A stretch of 64,000 nt of DNA from Corynebacterium sp. p3-SID1241 (GTDB lineage: Bacteria; Actinomycetota; Actinomycetes; Mycobacteriales; Mycobacteriaceae). Positions 21,262 through 29,415 of this stretch are shown piece after piece; position 1 is the first letter of the stretch; each line of letters opens with the position of its first letter. The stretch covers positions 124,001 through 188,000 of the forward strand of contig JALXWS010000002.1 in the NCBI GenBank assembly GCA_025144025.1, in the 5' to 3' direction. Below the pieces are notes generated by a model, which was given only the letters and a program-made list of their open reading frames with translations, did no database searches and was not told the DNA's origin. A program made the translations under genes and the position numbers.

Positions 21262-22371
21262 TTAGCGCTTAGGATTCAACGGCGACCAATCCACCACCGA
21301 GCTGAGCTGCGCTCGAACATCCTGCCATGGGGCCGTTAAGTCTAATGCTTTCGCCGCAATCTGATGCCCGCGAATCGTCGTATCGAGATTAGGGCATATT
21401 GCTTCATCTGTTTTGGCATAGAGCAAGATCCCAGCCACATTTCTCGCCCCTGTCGCAGCTAGATTATCGACGTAACTTAGCAATTGGTAAAGGTGCGGTG
21501 ATTGTACTTTCGGGACTCCAGAGCGGCCATACTGCATAGAAGATGCATAGTATTTTGCATCGATAATCAAAGAAGAAAATCCATCACTCATGGTTACATC
21601 CGTGTACATACTGGGCAGCTGCTCAGCGCCACTGATGGTCTCTTCTATATCCCAGGGAACTTTGGGGGCGCCTACCGATAGTTGAGGATAGTGCTGCTGA
21701 AAATAGCGCAGAAGAAATCGTTCGTACAATGCGCTTTCCGCCTTCTCGTCAAGCCAAGATGACAGTGCCCTGCCCTTTTCAGCTTCTCGTTGCAGCAGCC
21801 CCTCAATTACGAGGCGGCAAACGCCGTGCATCAGACGATACGTGCTGGTCATCCTAGTGTAGTGAATATCGCGCCAGCCAATTGAATATGGAGATATGCT
21901 TGAAACCTCTGAAAAGTACCCAAGCGCATCCCGCAATCTCCATCTGCGGTCTGTTTGCACCTCCCCTTCCGTCAGCAAAAGCGACAAAACGCATTTTAGG
22001 ACTTGGTTGTGCAAGGTATCGACTACGTAGTCGTCATATTCACACACCACTGCCCCACGGCTACGCGCTCCCCAAGATAGTGTGCTCGCGAAATCAATGC
22101 GCCCGCGAATGGTGCTTAACTCTTCTGCGTGGGATACATAATTATGATCCAGCCCACGTTGCTGCTGTGATTGAACCCCTTGAAGCATAATCTCAGCACA
22201 CAAATCGTGCAGATGCTCAAATTCCTCGGTAGCAAAGTACGCAGCCTCAGCCTCTTCGATTGAATCGAAAGAATAAGCCAGCATGATGTAGATATTGCGC
22301 AGTACGCGGGAGCTTTTCTGCCTAGGTGTCCCTTGATCCACAGGGTCGTGAGAAAATGCGGCCTCCATCAT
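21262..22371 (-). CDS. McrC-like nuclease subunit of a type IV restriction system
   Basis: A 369-residue McrC-family protein, the nuclease partner of a McrB-type AAA motor that cuts modified foreign DNA. The N-terminal half is helical (NIYIMLAYSFDSI). The PD-(D/E)XK nuclease core is near residues 255-275, with Asp258 in MYTDVTM and DAKYY at 271-275. The start ATG overlaps the McrB stop by 4 bp (ATGA), so the two subunits are translationally coupled. Base composition is clearly more AT-rich than that of glnA next door. The glnA terminator lies 8 bp beyond the stop. Confidence 0.85.
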   Translation of the reverse strand: MMEAAFSHDPVDQGTPRQKSSRVLRNIYIMLAYSFDSIEEAEAAYFATEEFEHLHDLCAEIMLQGVQSQQQRGLDHNYVSHAEELSTIRGRIDFASTLSWGARSRGAVVCEYDDYVVDTLHNQVLKCVLSLLLTEGEVQTDRRWRLRDALGYFSEVSSISPYSIGWRDIHYTRMTSTYRLMHGVCRLVIEGLLQREAEKGRALSSWLDEKAESALYERFLLRYFQQHYPQLSVGAPKVPWDIEETISGAEQLPSMYTDVTMSDGFSSLIIDAKYYASSMQYGRSGVPKVQSPHLYQLLSYVDNLAATGARNVAGILLYAKTDEAICPNLDTTIRGHQIAAKALDLTAPWQDVRAQLSSVVDWSPLNPKR

Positions 22372-24572
22372 TTCACCGCATTACGAAGAACCTTTGCCCA
22401 CTCATCTACACGACTAGGGCTATCAAACCAATACTCTTCCACCAGCGGAATGAGATCGTCCTCGACCACTGAATACAGCCAGTCCTCTTCTGTATCCTCA
22501 CCTGAAGCTCCGTTAAGCACGTAGCTATGTCCAACCATAAATCCTGGTCCTAAGCGGGGATCCTCCGTAATTTCCGCATTCAAAGCTCGCAATGTATCGA
22601 TTAGTTCATTTAAAGCTTGGCTGTCCTGCTCGGACTTCCAGTTTATGAACCCATCGCTATCAAATGCGGGAGAAATGTTGAAAAACCCAAAGCGTCGCCT
22701 CAGTGCATAGTCTATGACAGCAAGACTGCGGTCTGCAGTATTCATCGTTCCAATGAGATAAACGTTGTCCGGAACGCTAAAGAATTCATCACTGTAGATA
22801 AGGCGAAGCTCGTTGTCGCGCTTATCGGCTTCGATAAGCATGAGTAATTCACCAAAAATCTTAGAGACGTTTCCGCGATTGATCTCATCGATAATGAAGA
22901 AATACTCCCTATCGGGATCCTCGCGTGCCGTTTCACAAAACTTATAGAAGGGGCCATTCACAAGCTCGAACCCGCCTTGGGTATTCGGGCGAAAACCCAT
23001 CATGAAGTCTTCGTAAGAATAGCTCTGGTGAAATTGCACCTGCTCAATCCGAGAGGGATCTTTTTCCCCCATGAGGCCAAAAGCCGCTCGACGGGCTACA
23101 AATGTCTTCCCCACCCCCGGTGGGCCCGTCAAAATGACATTCTTTTTTCGTTTCAAAACGGACTGCAGCCGATTGAATTGATGCGGCGTAAAGAAAACTT
23201 CTCGCAAGAAATCCTCTTCCGCATATGCAGCTACCGAAGTAGTGTGGCTGTACTGGTCGTCCTGTTCAACAGCAAGTACAGCGTCAAGTTCGTCGATTTT
23301 GCTGCGCTTTGTGGTGATGTTGGTTAGCGTCTTCTGCGCCATCTTGAACGGGGTCTCCCACTCACCGCTGAATTCCCAATTCACTGAACGCACATTGCGG
23401 TACTCGCCCCGTTGAGGGTCATAGCGCGGCCCTGATTCTACGATTCCTCGCCCGACAATTTCAGACATTCCTCGCCGAGCGTAGACAATGTCGCCTACCG
23501 ACATCTTGTGCTGAAATTCCCACACTGCAAGAGTGTCGTTGCGGAGGCTCCTTGTTGCGTCCTCTTCTTGCAGCTTAGCCTGAATCGCATCACGCTCGGT
23601 ATACGAACCAAAATCCCCGAGCTGATCCCACCCCAATGCCATGATGCTTTCCACTTGAAATTCTTCCCACTTTTGAGCGTTTTCGCCGGGAGCAAAAATC
23701 CAATAATTGCGACGTTGGGGTTCAGCCGGTGGTTCATCTGACCACTGAGCGAAGATTTTGTCAGACCAGAAACCAAACTCGCCTTCGTAATCTTGGGCTA
23801 ATGCCGTGCGAATGGCATAAAGATCACGGTCAATGTCTTGGGGATCATTTCCCGAACGGTTCCCTATGATGTCACTAAAGCCAATGACAATTTTTTCTTT
23901 AAGTCCTTGGGATGAAATCGGCTCAAAGGATTCTGGCGCCATAAAGAATTGCATAATATTGCGGATATCCGACCGATCCACTGTCGATAATCCCAACATG
24001 AACTGTTGAAGTTTGGCAGCATCACTCGCGATAATCCGCCGCTGTTCTTCCTCCTCCGCGCGGAATTCTTCCACGAAGGCTGCCATCCACGAAATATGCC
24101 GCCACATGTCACCGTTGAAAGCGCGGCCCTGCTTTAGCCCGGCCACGCCTGACTTTCTATTCATGGCCGAACGCATGCCTTCAGGAATCTCAGCGTCTCG
24201 ATGCAAGTGGTTAAGTACGCTTTTGACATGATTCAGGCGTGTTTGTGGCCGCGCATTTAGAAGCGGCTGTTCTCGGAGAAATACTAATTCAGCAGCAAGG
24301 AGCACGACTTCGTCGCTCGCTCCGTCTAGCTGAATATCCAATTTTTCCCATTGCGTCATGCTCGTCCCGTCAATCGGGTCTTTTTCAACTCGGTTACGGA
24401 TCTTGCGTGCCGCTGAAATTTTCCAAATATTGACAGTGGGATCGATCACGGAGCTACCGTCGCCTATCAAATTCTCAATGAGCGGCGCCACCTCTCGGGC
24501 AATTTTCATATCCGCAGAAAATCGGGATTCGAGGTTTCGCTGGTTTCGAGGGAATAGTGCGTCTTCAGCCAT
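22368..24572 (-). CDS. McrB-like AAA+ motor with an EVE-like modified-base domain
   Basis: A 734-residue protein in three parts. Residues 1 to about 280 are an unrecognised, mostly helical region. About 288-409 resembles the EVE/PUA-like fold (NYWIFAPGENAQKWEEF, VGDIVYARRG, VGRGIVESGP), which binds modified cytosine in other systems. About 460-734 is a McrB-type AAA+ domain with Walker A GPPGVGKT (483-490), Walker B FFIIDEINRGN and the McrB signature MNTADRS. McrB members use GTP; the base used here cannot be read from sequence. I chose the ATG at 24572; a GTG at 24590 is also open, and neither has a good RBS. Low GC and its place between housekeeping genes suggest transfer. Confidence 0.87.
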   Translation of the reverse strand: MAEDALFPRNQRNLESRFSADMKIAREVAPLIENLIGDGSSVIDPTVNIWKISAARKIRNRVEKDPIDGTSMTQWEKLDIQLDGASDEVVLLAAELVFLREQPLLNARPQTRLNHVKSVLNHLHRDAEIPEGMRSAMNRKSGVAGLKQGRAFNGDMWRHISWMAAFVEEFRAEEEEQRRIIASDAAKLQQFMLGLSTVDRSDIRNIMQFFMAPESFEPISSQGLKEKIVIGFSDIIGNRSGNDPQDIDRDLYAIRTALAQDYEGEFGFWSDKIFAQWSDEPPAEPQRRNYWIFAPGENAQKWEEFQVESIMALGWDQLGDFGSYTERDAIQAKLQEEDATRSLRNDTLAVWEFQHKMSVGDIVYARRGMSEIVGRGIVESGPRYDPQRGEYRNVRSVNWEFSGEWETPFKMAQKTLTNITTKRSKIDELDAVLAVEQDDQYSHTTSVAAYAEEDFLREVFFTPHQFNRLQSVLKRKKNVILTGPPGVGKTFVARRAAFGLMGEKDPSRIEQVQFHQSYSYEDFMMGFRPNTQGGFELVNGPFYKFCETAREDPDREYFFIIDEINRGNVSKIFGELLMLIEADKRDNELRLIYSDEFFSVPDNVYLIGTMNTADRSLAVIDYALRRRFGFFNISPAFDSDGFINWKSEQDSQALNELIDTLRALNAEITEDPRLGPGFMVGHSYVLNGASGEDTEEDWLYSVVEDDLIPLVEEYWFDSPSRVDEWAKVLRNAVK

Positions 24573-24815
24573 TACCTCATTATCCAACACTCGATTGATT
24601 GAGTCAGTTCGATTGGCGAAAACGGGTGGTCTGATTAAAGGACATAGAGCCTGTTTCTAGTCTTCTTGGTCCACAACTGAATCACGTCTAATGTGCGACC
24701 CCAGACACACATTCACGTGGGATTGACCCCCGCCCCTATATGCACGCTTAGCGAGAGTTCTCACCAGCAAAAACGACAGCAAAATTCTGATAACCCGACC
24801 GAAAGAAATTAACAT

Positions 24816-25793
24816 ATGGGTGTGACAGATAGATTCCGCCAACTCCCAGCCCCTGGCCCCGCGTGGGGAGGCAGCCTCATGGGCACCTCCATCGTTTCGC
24901 GCCTGCTCGTGGAAGAAGGCATGATGATCCTGGCCGGCATTTTTGCCGCCATTGCGTGCGTCATCTTTGTCGTTCTCACCGCGGGCTTCTTGCGCTACCG
25001 CCACCCTAGCTTTGAGCGCACCACTATGGCGGAGTGGTCGATGTTTTTCATCGGAATCTTGGCGCTCGGCGCTGCGCTTTCCGGTCTGACGGATATCCCT
25101 ACATTCCGCCTAGTGGGCTTTTGGATCGGTGGCCCGGTTACGGTTATCACGTGGGCTATCCAGCTCACGCGCTTTGATGGCGAACCGAAGTTCACCTGGG
25201 GCCTGCCGCTGGTCGGCCCTATGATTTCAGCTTCCGTTTCCGGTTGGCTAGCTAATGATTACGGCCCGCTCTACCACGTGATGGGTACGGTATTTTTCTT
25301 CATGTCCCTGGTGACGGCGGTGCCCACCTTCGCCCGCGTGTACTGGGCCGCATGGCACGGCAAGGTGGATTTCACCGGCGCGAAATCAGCCACCGCATGG
25401 GTCCCGCTAGGTGTAGTGGGCCAGTCCACGACGGCAATGCAGATTCTCTTCCCCGGCCCGGTGTCCATCTATTACGGCGTTACGGCGCTTATTATCGCCA
25501 TTCCGCTGTCCATCTACGCGATGTTTACCTTCTATCCCAATGTGGCACGGTGGGTTCCGTACTCCCCGGCGTGGTGGTCCTGCACATTCCCGCCAGGAAC
25601 CGTAAGCATGGGCGGCCACCAGCTGGCATTGGTCAATGGCTCCGAGCTTATCGACGCCATTGCACTCACCATTCCCGTCCTCCTCACCGCCCACTGGGCG
25701 CTGTGCTCCACCCGCTTCCTCAGCTGGGTGTGGGAGGGAAAGAAGGAAACCGGCCCTGAAGAGCCGCTCATTGAGACTGGGCCCAAAAGGTAG
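24816..25793 (+). CDS. TDT-family permease (TehA/SLAC1-like)
   Basis: A 325-residue integral membrane protein with about ten hydrophobic segments. LPAPGPAWGGSLMGTSIVS at the N-terminus and PAWWSCTFPPGTVSMGGHQLA near residues 245-270 are the repeated half-signatures of the tellurite-resistance/dicarboxylate transporter family, which includes anion channels and sulfite or malate exporters. The substrate is not predictable. A later ATG at 24879 has a better Shine-Dalgarno (GGGGAGG), but it would remove the conserved PAWGGS lead-in, so 24816 is preferred. The small gene at 25812 follows closely. Confidence 0.85.
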   Translation: MGVTDRFRQLPAPGPAWGGSLMGTSIVSRLLVEEGMMILAGIFAAIACVIFVVLTAGFLRYRHPSFERTTMAEWSMFFIGILALGAALSGLTDIPTFRLVGFWIGGPVTVITWAIQLTRFDGEPKFTWGLPLVGPMISASVSGWLANDYGPLYHVMGTVFFFMSLVTAVPTFARVYWAAWHGKVDFTGAKSATAWVPLGVVGQSTTAMQILFPGPVSIYYGVTALIIAIPLSIYAMFTFYPNVARWVPYSPAWWSCTFPPGTVSMGGHQLALVNGSELIDAIALTIPVLLTAHWALCSTRFLSWVWEGKKETGPEEPLIETGPKR

Positions 25794-25811
25794 CAAGGAG
25801 GCGCAGCCACT

Positions 25812-26021
25812 ATGCGAGACGCCAGCTTTGAACGAGGCAAGCGCCGCACACGCCGCCGCACGCGTGAAGCGCGACCGCGGCGCGAGCACTGGAGCAGGGA
25901 ATACGCAATCTATGCGGAAGATTCCTGGGGCATAGATGACTTGGGCCCCGAGGGCGGCGAGAATTCCGTGCGCGCCTATTCCGGTGGCCGCGCCGATGGC
26001 AATCGTCGCCGGCGCCGCTGA
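25812..26021 (+). CDS. Small arginine-rich protein, unknown
   Basis: A 69-residue hydrophilic protein with two Arg-rich ends (RGKRRTRRRTREARPRR and GNRRRRR) around an acidic middle (YAEDSWGIDDLGPEGGE). An ideal AAGGAGG lies nine bases before the ATG. The stop overlaps the start of the next gene by one base (TGATG), which supports real translation. The basic ends could bind nucleic acid or membrane surfaces, but that is guesswork. It begins 18 bp after the TDT permease, so all three genes may share a transcript. Confidence 0.65.
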   Translation: MRDASFERGKRRTRRRTREARPRREHWSREYAIYAEDSWGIDDLGPEGGENSVRAYSGGRADGNRRRRR

Positions 26022-26395
26022 TGCATAATAGCTCCCCTATCACCTTCATCGCTTGGGATCGCGCCAATCTGGCTGCGGTGAGAGACGTACTCGCCGGCCT
26101 GCAGCGAGACGGCATATTCCTGCGCCGCGGCCACCTGCTCTTGGAGACGTCGTGGCTTGGCTCAGGCGCGCGGGACTTCTACGCCACGGCCTGGCGCTGG
26201 AGCGCAGAAGACTGCCCGCTCTTTTATGACCTAGCCCGGCGCGGAAAACTCTTAATTACTATCAGCGATACCGTGATTTCCTGCGGCGACAAAGACGGCA
26301 TTGCCGATGTGCGCGCTGGCATTGCACAAGAGCTCATCGCTGCCGAGAATCCACAGCAATTGTGCGGGCTGCTTGCCGACGCCGCAGAAGACTAG
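26021..26395 (+). CDS. Hypothetical protein coupled to the arginine-rich gene
   Basis: A 124-residue soluble protein with no signal peptide or membrane segment. It alternates predicted strands and helices (ITFIAWDRANLAAVRDVLAGL, RGKLLITISDTVISCG). I do not recognise a family. The ATG overlaps the preceding stop by one base, so translation is likely coupled. It converges with the Nudix gene, whose stop is 3 bp away. Confidence 0.6.
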   Translation: MHNSSPITFIAWDRANLAAVRDVLAGLQRDGIFLRRGHLLLETSWLGSGARDFYATAWRWSAEDCPLFYDLARRGKLLITISDTVISCGDKDGIADVRAGIAQELIAAENPQQLCGLLADAAED

Positions 26396-26397
26396 CC

Positions 26398-26943
26398 CTA
26401 CAGTCCCGGTTGCTCGTTGCGCTTCATCCAGCCCATGCGCGGGGCAAAACCGCGGGGATGTTTCATCTGCGCTACGGCGTCGGCAATCATGAGGCGGTGG
26501 CGGCGCGAAACGCTTTCGGGAAGCTTCGCCACGGAGAACCATCCTGCCTCGGTATTTTCCTCATCACTGATGACTGGCTCTGCACCATCCGCTACCGATA
26601 AGCGCAGTGCCGTGCCCATGAAGGTGCACTCATCCCCGTTGGGATAGGTCACTGGGCCTGACTGCCCCACGCCCAAGAGCGCTTCTACCTTGGCGACGAG
26701 ACCGACTTCCTCTTTCACTTCTCGCAGTGCGGTGGTCGTAATTTCCTCGCCCGGCTCGCAGATTCCTTCCACCGGGGTCCAAGTGCCGTTATCGGAACGT
26801 TTTACTAGGAGCACGGATGGAACTTCCCACAGTGCGGCGTCTGCCGGTACATCGCGGATAATAATGGCGCTACAGGAAGGTACGAAGATCTGATCGTGGC
26901 CAATCTTTTCGCGCAGTTGAACAATAAAATCTGGAGTCGGCAT
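26398..26943 (-). CDS. Nudix hydrolase
   Basis: A 181-residue Nudix-superfamily protein. The Nudix box is visible near residues 65-88 as GICEPGEEITTTALREVKEE followed by VGL, with all metal-binding glutamates. The family hydrolyses nucleoside diphosphates linked to another moiety; the substrate here is unknown. The C-terminal part (AEPVISDEENTEAGWFSVAKL) is common in MutT/ADP-ribose-type members. Only a weak GGTGG lies before the ATG. The gene sits between the hypothetical pair and the protease. Confidence 0.88.
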   Translation of the reverse strand: MPTPDFIVQLREKIGHDQIFVPSCSAIIIRDVPADAALWEVPSVLLVKRSDNGTWTPVEGICEPGEEITTTALREVKEEVGLVAKVEALLGVGQSGPVTYPNGDECTFMGTALRLSVADGAEPVISDEENTEAGWFSVAKLPESVSRRHRLMIADAVAQMKHPRGFAPRMGWMKRNEQPGL

Positions 26944-26972
26944 GCCACCAAGCGTAGACCAGCGCGGCAGTT

Positions 26973-27806
26973 TTAGGCCATGGGTCCCAAGACCTCTTTG
27001 GCTAGCAGCTGGATATCAGTAGCTAGGGTGAAAGAAAGCTCCATATCTGTCTTCGTGCTTTGGCAGGTGTGGCCTTCTTCAAGGTGTTGCGTCGTTCCGG
27101 AGACTACGCCCACGATGGTCTGTCTGCCTTCTACCTCGCCGTACACTGGCCCACCAGAATCCCCACTGGTACTGCACACATGGGCTCGGGCGGCAAGCGA
27201 ATCTCGTTGGAGGTCCTGCGAGTTAAGCTGCGCAATCTCGGCGTCGTGCGAAAGCGATCCGCAGGTTTCCTCCGTAACGCGGCCAAGCTTGCACACCTCA
27301 TGCGGCAGATGGGCCAAGGAGGTAGCGACGCTATTATCCACTCTTCCGGGAACAAAGTACTCGGCGCTGCCGGTGATTTCGATAAAGGCTACGTCTAGAT
27401 CATGGCTCTGGTTGGAGTAAAAATCCGAGTAAATAACCTCACCGATAGGCTCGGCGGGGTAGGTAAAGTCACCGTCGGCAGTTCCAGCCCACACCTTATC
27501 GCCAGGTTTGCCGCAATGGGAGGCGGTGACGGCGATCGTGCGGGCGTCGGCAAGCGTAATTGACCATGCCGCCGTGCAGGATTGGTAATTGAAATAGGCA
27601 CCCGGCCGCGGAACATCGCCGGATAAATCAAGCGCGGTGCCTGGCGCTAGGGGTGCCGCAGACGGGGAATAGGACTCATTAGGGATGAGGTTTTTATAGG
27701 ACAGGGCAGAGAAATTCGGTTCTTCCCCACTACGAACCGGGCTGCAGGCCGCGAGGGCTGCAGCCGTGCAGACTGCGAAGACGCTAGTTACTATCCGCGC
27801 CCGCAT
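26973..27806 (-). CDS. Trypsin-like (S1) serine protease, predicted lipoprotein
   Basis: A 277-residue exported protease. From the ATG at 27806 the protein opens with MRAR and a hydrophobic stretch ending in a lipobox (ALAAC), so it should be anchored outside the membrane. The catalytic triad is visible as His in VTASHC, Asp in SHDLDVAF and Ser in TSGDSGGPV. The frame is open further upstream; an ATG at 27839 (after GGAG) and others to 27914 are possible and would lengthen the n-region. The coding start overlaps the 48-codon ORF downstream of thrC. Substrate is unknown. Confidence 0.82.
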   Translation of the reverse strand: MRARIVTSVFAVCTAAALAACSPVRSGEEPNFSALSYKNLIPNESYSPSAAPLAPGTALDLSGDVPRPGAYFNYQSCTAAWSITLADARTIAVTASHCGKPGDKVWAGTADGDFTYPAEPIGEVIYSDFYSNQSHDLDVAFIEITGSAEYFVPGRVDNSVATSLAHLPHEVCKLGRVTEETCGSLSHDAEIAQLNSQDLQRDSLAARAHVCSTSGDSGGPVYGEVEGRQTIVGVVSGTTQHLEEGHTCQSTKTDMELSFTLATDIQLLAKEVLGPMA

Positions 27807-27930
27807 CCCCGGCGTTGTCCTTGCTATCCTCTTCCGCATCCATCTCCGCCTGGGCTTTGAGATCGCGGATGAACTTCTCTGGGTCAAACTCGGTGTAGTG
27901 TTCCGGGCCTGCAAAATTTTCCAAGGCCAT
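27784..27930 (-). CDS. 48-residue acidic small protein downstream of thrC
   Basis: A short open frame starts at an ATG 3 bp after the thrC stop, with GGAGG (inside the last thrC codons) six to seven bases upstream. The product starts MALENFAGPEHYTEFDPEKF, has a likely helix with RDLKAQAEMDAEEDSKD, and ends with an acidic GDAGADSN tail. No membrane or signal segment is present. Its end overlaps the start region of the protease gene in another frame. The position, good RBS and amphipathic composition suggest it is translated with thrC. Function is unknown. Confidence 0.55.
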   Translation of the reverse strand: MALENFAGPEHYTEFDPEKFIRDLKAQAEMDAEEDSKDNAGDAGADSN

Positions 27931-27933
27931 GGT

Positions 27934-29376
27934 CTAAACCTCCGTATCCTGAATCGACGTGATGATGTAATCCTTCACCGCTGCGGCATCGTTGGGCAAA
28001 TCCTTGACGTGCCGTTCGGCCTCGAGGATGCTGGCAAAGCGCGCGGGTGGTTCGGGAGCGGAACCAATAGCCTCCGTGATGGTTTCCGCGAACTTTACCG
28101 GCAGCGCGGTCTCCAAGCACACAATCGGCGTCTCCACGCCTTCACGCTGTGCGCCGCGAGCCACCTTAATTCCATCGGCCGTGTGAGGATCCGCCAGGTA
28201 ATCAAAGCGCTCGTGCACGTCCTTGATGGTGGCTAGACGGTCCGCGTGGGTGGAGGAACCGGAAAGGAAACCATATTCCTCGCGGGCGGCGGTGAGCTTC
28301 TTTTGATCCAGGCTGAAGCCACCTTCTTTGACCTTGGTGCCGAAAAGCTCTGCGGTTTCGGCTGCATCTCGGCCGAGCAAGTCGAACGCAAAGCGCTCGA
28401 AATTCGAGGCGCGCGAGATATCCATCGACGGCGAGGACGTAGCCATCGTCTCTGCGGCAGGGCGCGGGCGATAGTTTCCGGTGCGGAAGAACTCATCGAG
28501 CACGTCATTCTCATTGGTAGCCACAATGAGACGATCGATAGGAAGGCCCATTTGGCGGGCGATGTGACCGGCGCAGATATCACCAAAATTACCGGTTGGA
28601 ACGCTAAAGGATACTTTCTGCTCGGCATTCTCGGTGACTTTGAGCCAGCAAGAGATGTAGTAGACCACCTGGGCCATCAGGCGTGCCCAGTTGATGGAAT
28701 TGACCGCCCCAATGCGGTAGGTGGACTTGAAGTCGGCATCGCCAGATACCGCCTTGACCACGTCCTGGCAATCATCAAAGACGCCGTCTAGGGCGATATT
28801 GAAGATATTCGGGTCATCTAGACCAAACATCTGAGCTTGCTGGAAGGCCGTCATGCGGCCGACCGGGGTGAGCATGAAAACACGGATACCGTGGCGCCCA
28901 CGCATCGCGTACTCTGCTGAGGAACCGGTATCGCCGGAGGTAGCGCCCAAAATATTGAGGGTCTCGCCGCGGCGAGCAAGTTCATATTCAAATAGCTCAC
29001 CCAAAAGCTGCATGGCCATATCTTTAAATGCGGCGGTGGGCCCTTCAGAAAGATGTCCAATGAAAAGGCCCTCCCCTACCTCCGTTACGGGCACAATCTC
29101 AGGATCGGCGAACTTGGGGCTTGTATAGGCGCGCGCGGCGATATCCTCGATGTCTTGCGCCGGAATATCGTCAATGAAAAGCTTAAGTATCTCGGCCGCG
29201 AGTGCCGCGTAGCCCTTCTCCGCAAGCAACGTGCGCCATGAATTTAAAGTGGCGGGATCCAGTTGTGGGTAGCTCTCTGGCAGATACAAACCGCCGTCGG
29301 GGGCCAGCCCGCCAAGGAGAATATCCGTAAAAGATGCGGGCTGACGGGCGGTATCGCGGGTCGAAATATACTTCAC
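27934..29376 (-). CDS. thrC: Threonine synthase
   Basis: A 480-residue PLP enzyme that converts O-phosphohomoserine to threonine. It begins with MKYISTRDTARQPAS. The PLP lysine is Lys118 in GPTAAFKDMAMQLL, and the cofactor phosphate loop is SGDTGSSAEYA. SVPTGNFGDICAGH and LATNENDVL-type blocks complete the family pattern of the longer thrC class. Length is normal. It diverges from the MFS gene at 29416 with a 39-bp gap. The 48-codon ORF and then the protease gene follow on the same strand. Confidence 0.97.
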   Translation of the reverse strand: MKYISTRDTARQPASFTDILLGGLAPDGGLYLPESYPQLDPATLNSWRTLLAEKGYAALAAEILKLFIDDIPAQDIEDIAARAYTSPKFADPEIVPVTEVGEGLFIGHLSEGPTAAFKDMAMQLLGELFEYELARRGETLNILGATSGDTGSSAEYAMRGRHGIRVFMLTPVGRMTAFQQAQMFGLDDPNIFNIALDGVFDDCQDVVKAVSGDADFKSTYRIGAVNSINWARLMAQVVYYISCWLKVTENAEQKVSFSVPTGNFGDICAGHIARQMGLPIDRLIVATNENDVLDEFFRTGNYRPRPAAETMATSSPSMDISRASNFERFAFDLLGRDAAETAELFGTKVKEGGFSLDQKKLTAAREEYGFLSGSSTHADRLATIKDVHERFDYLADPHTADGIKVARGAQREGVETPIVCLETALPVKFAETITEAIGSAPEPPARFASILEAERHVKDLPNDAAAVKDYIITSIQDTEV

Positions 29377-29415
29377 ACAAAAGAATCTTAGTAGTTAAGG
29401 CGTAAGGTATCAGCC

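Noticed and set aside
24879..25793. Later ATG as TDT permease start
   Set aside because: The RBS is better, but the conserved PAWGGSLMGT lead-in of the family would be lost.
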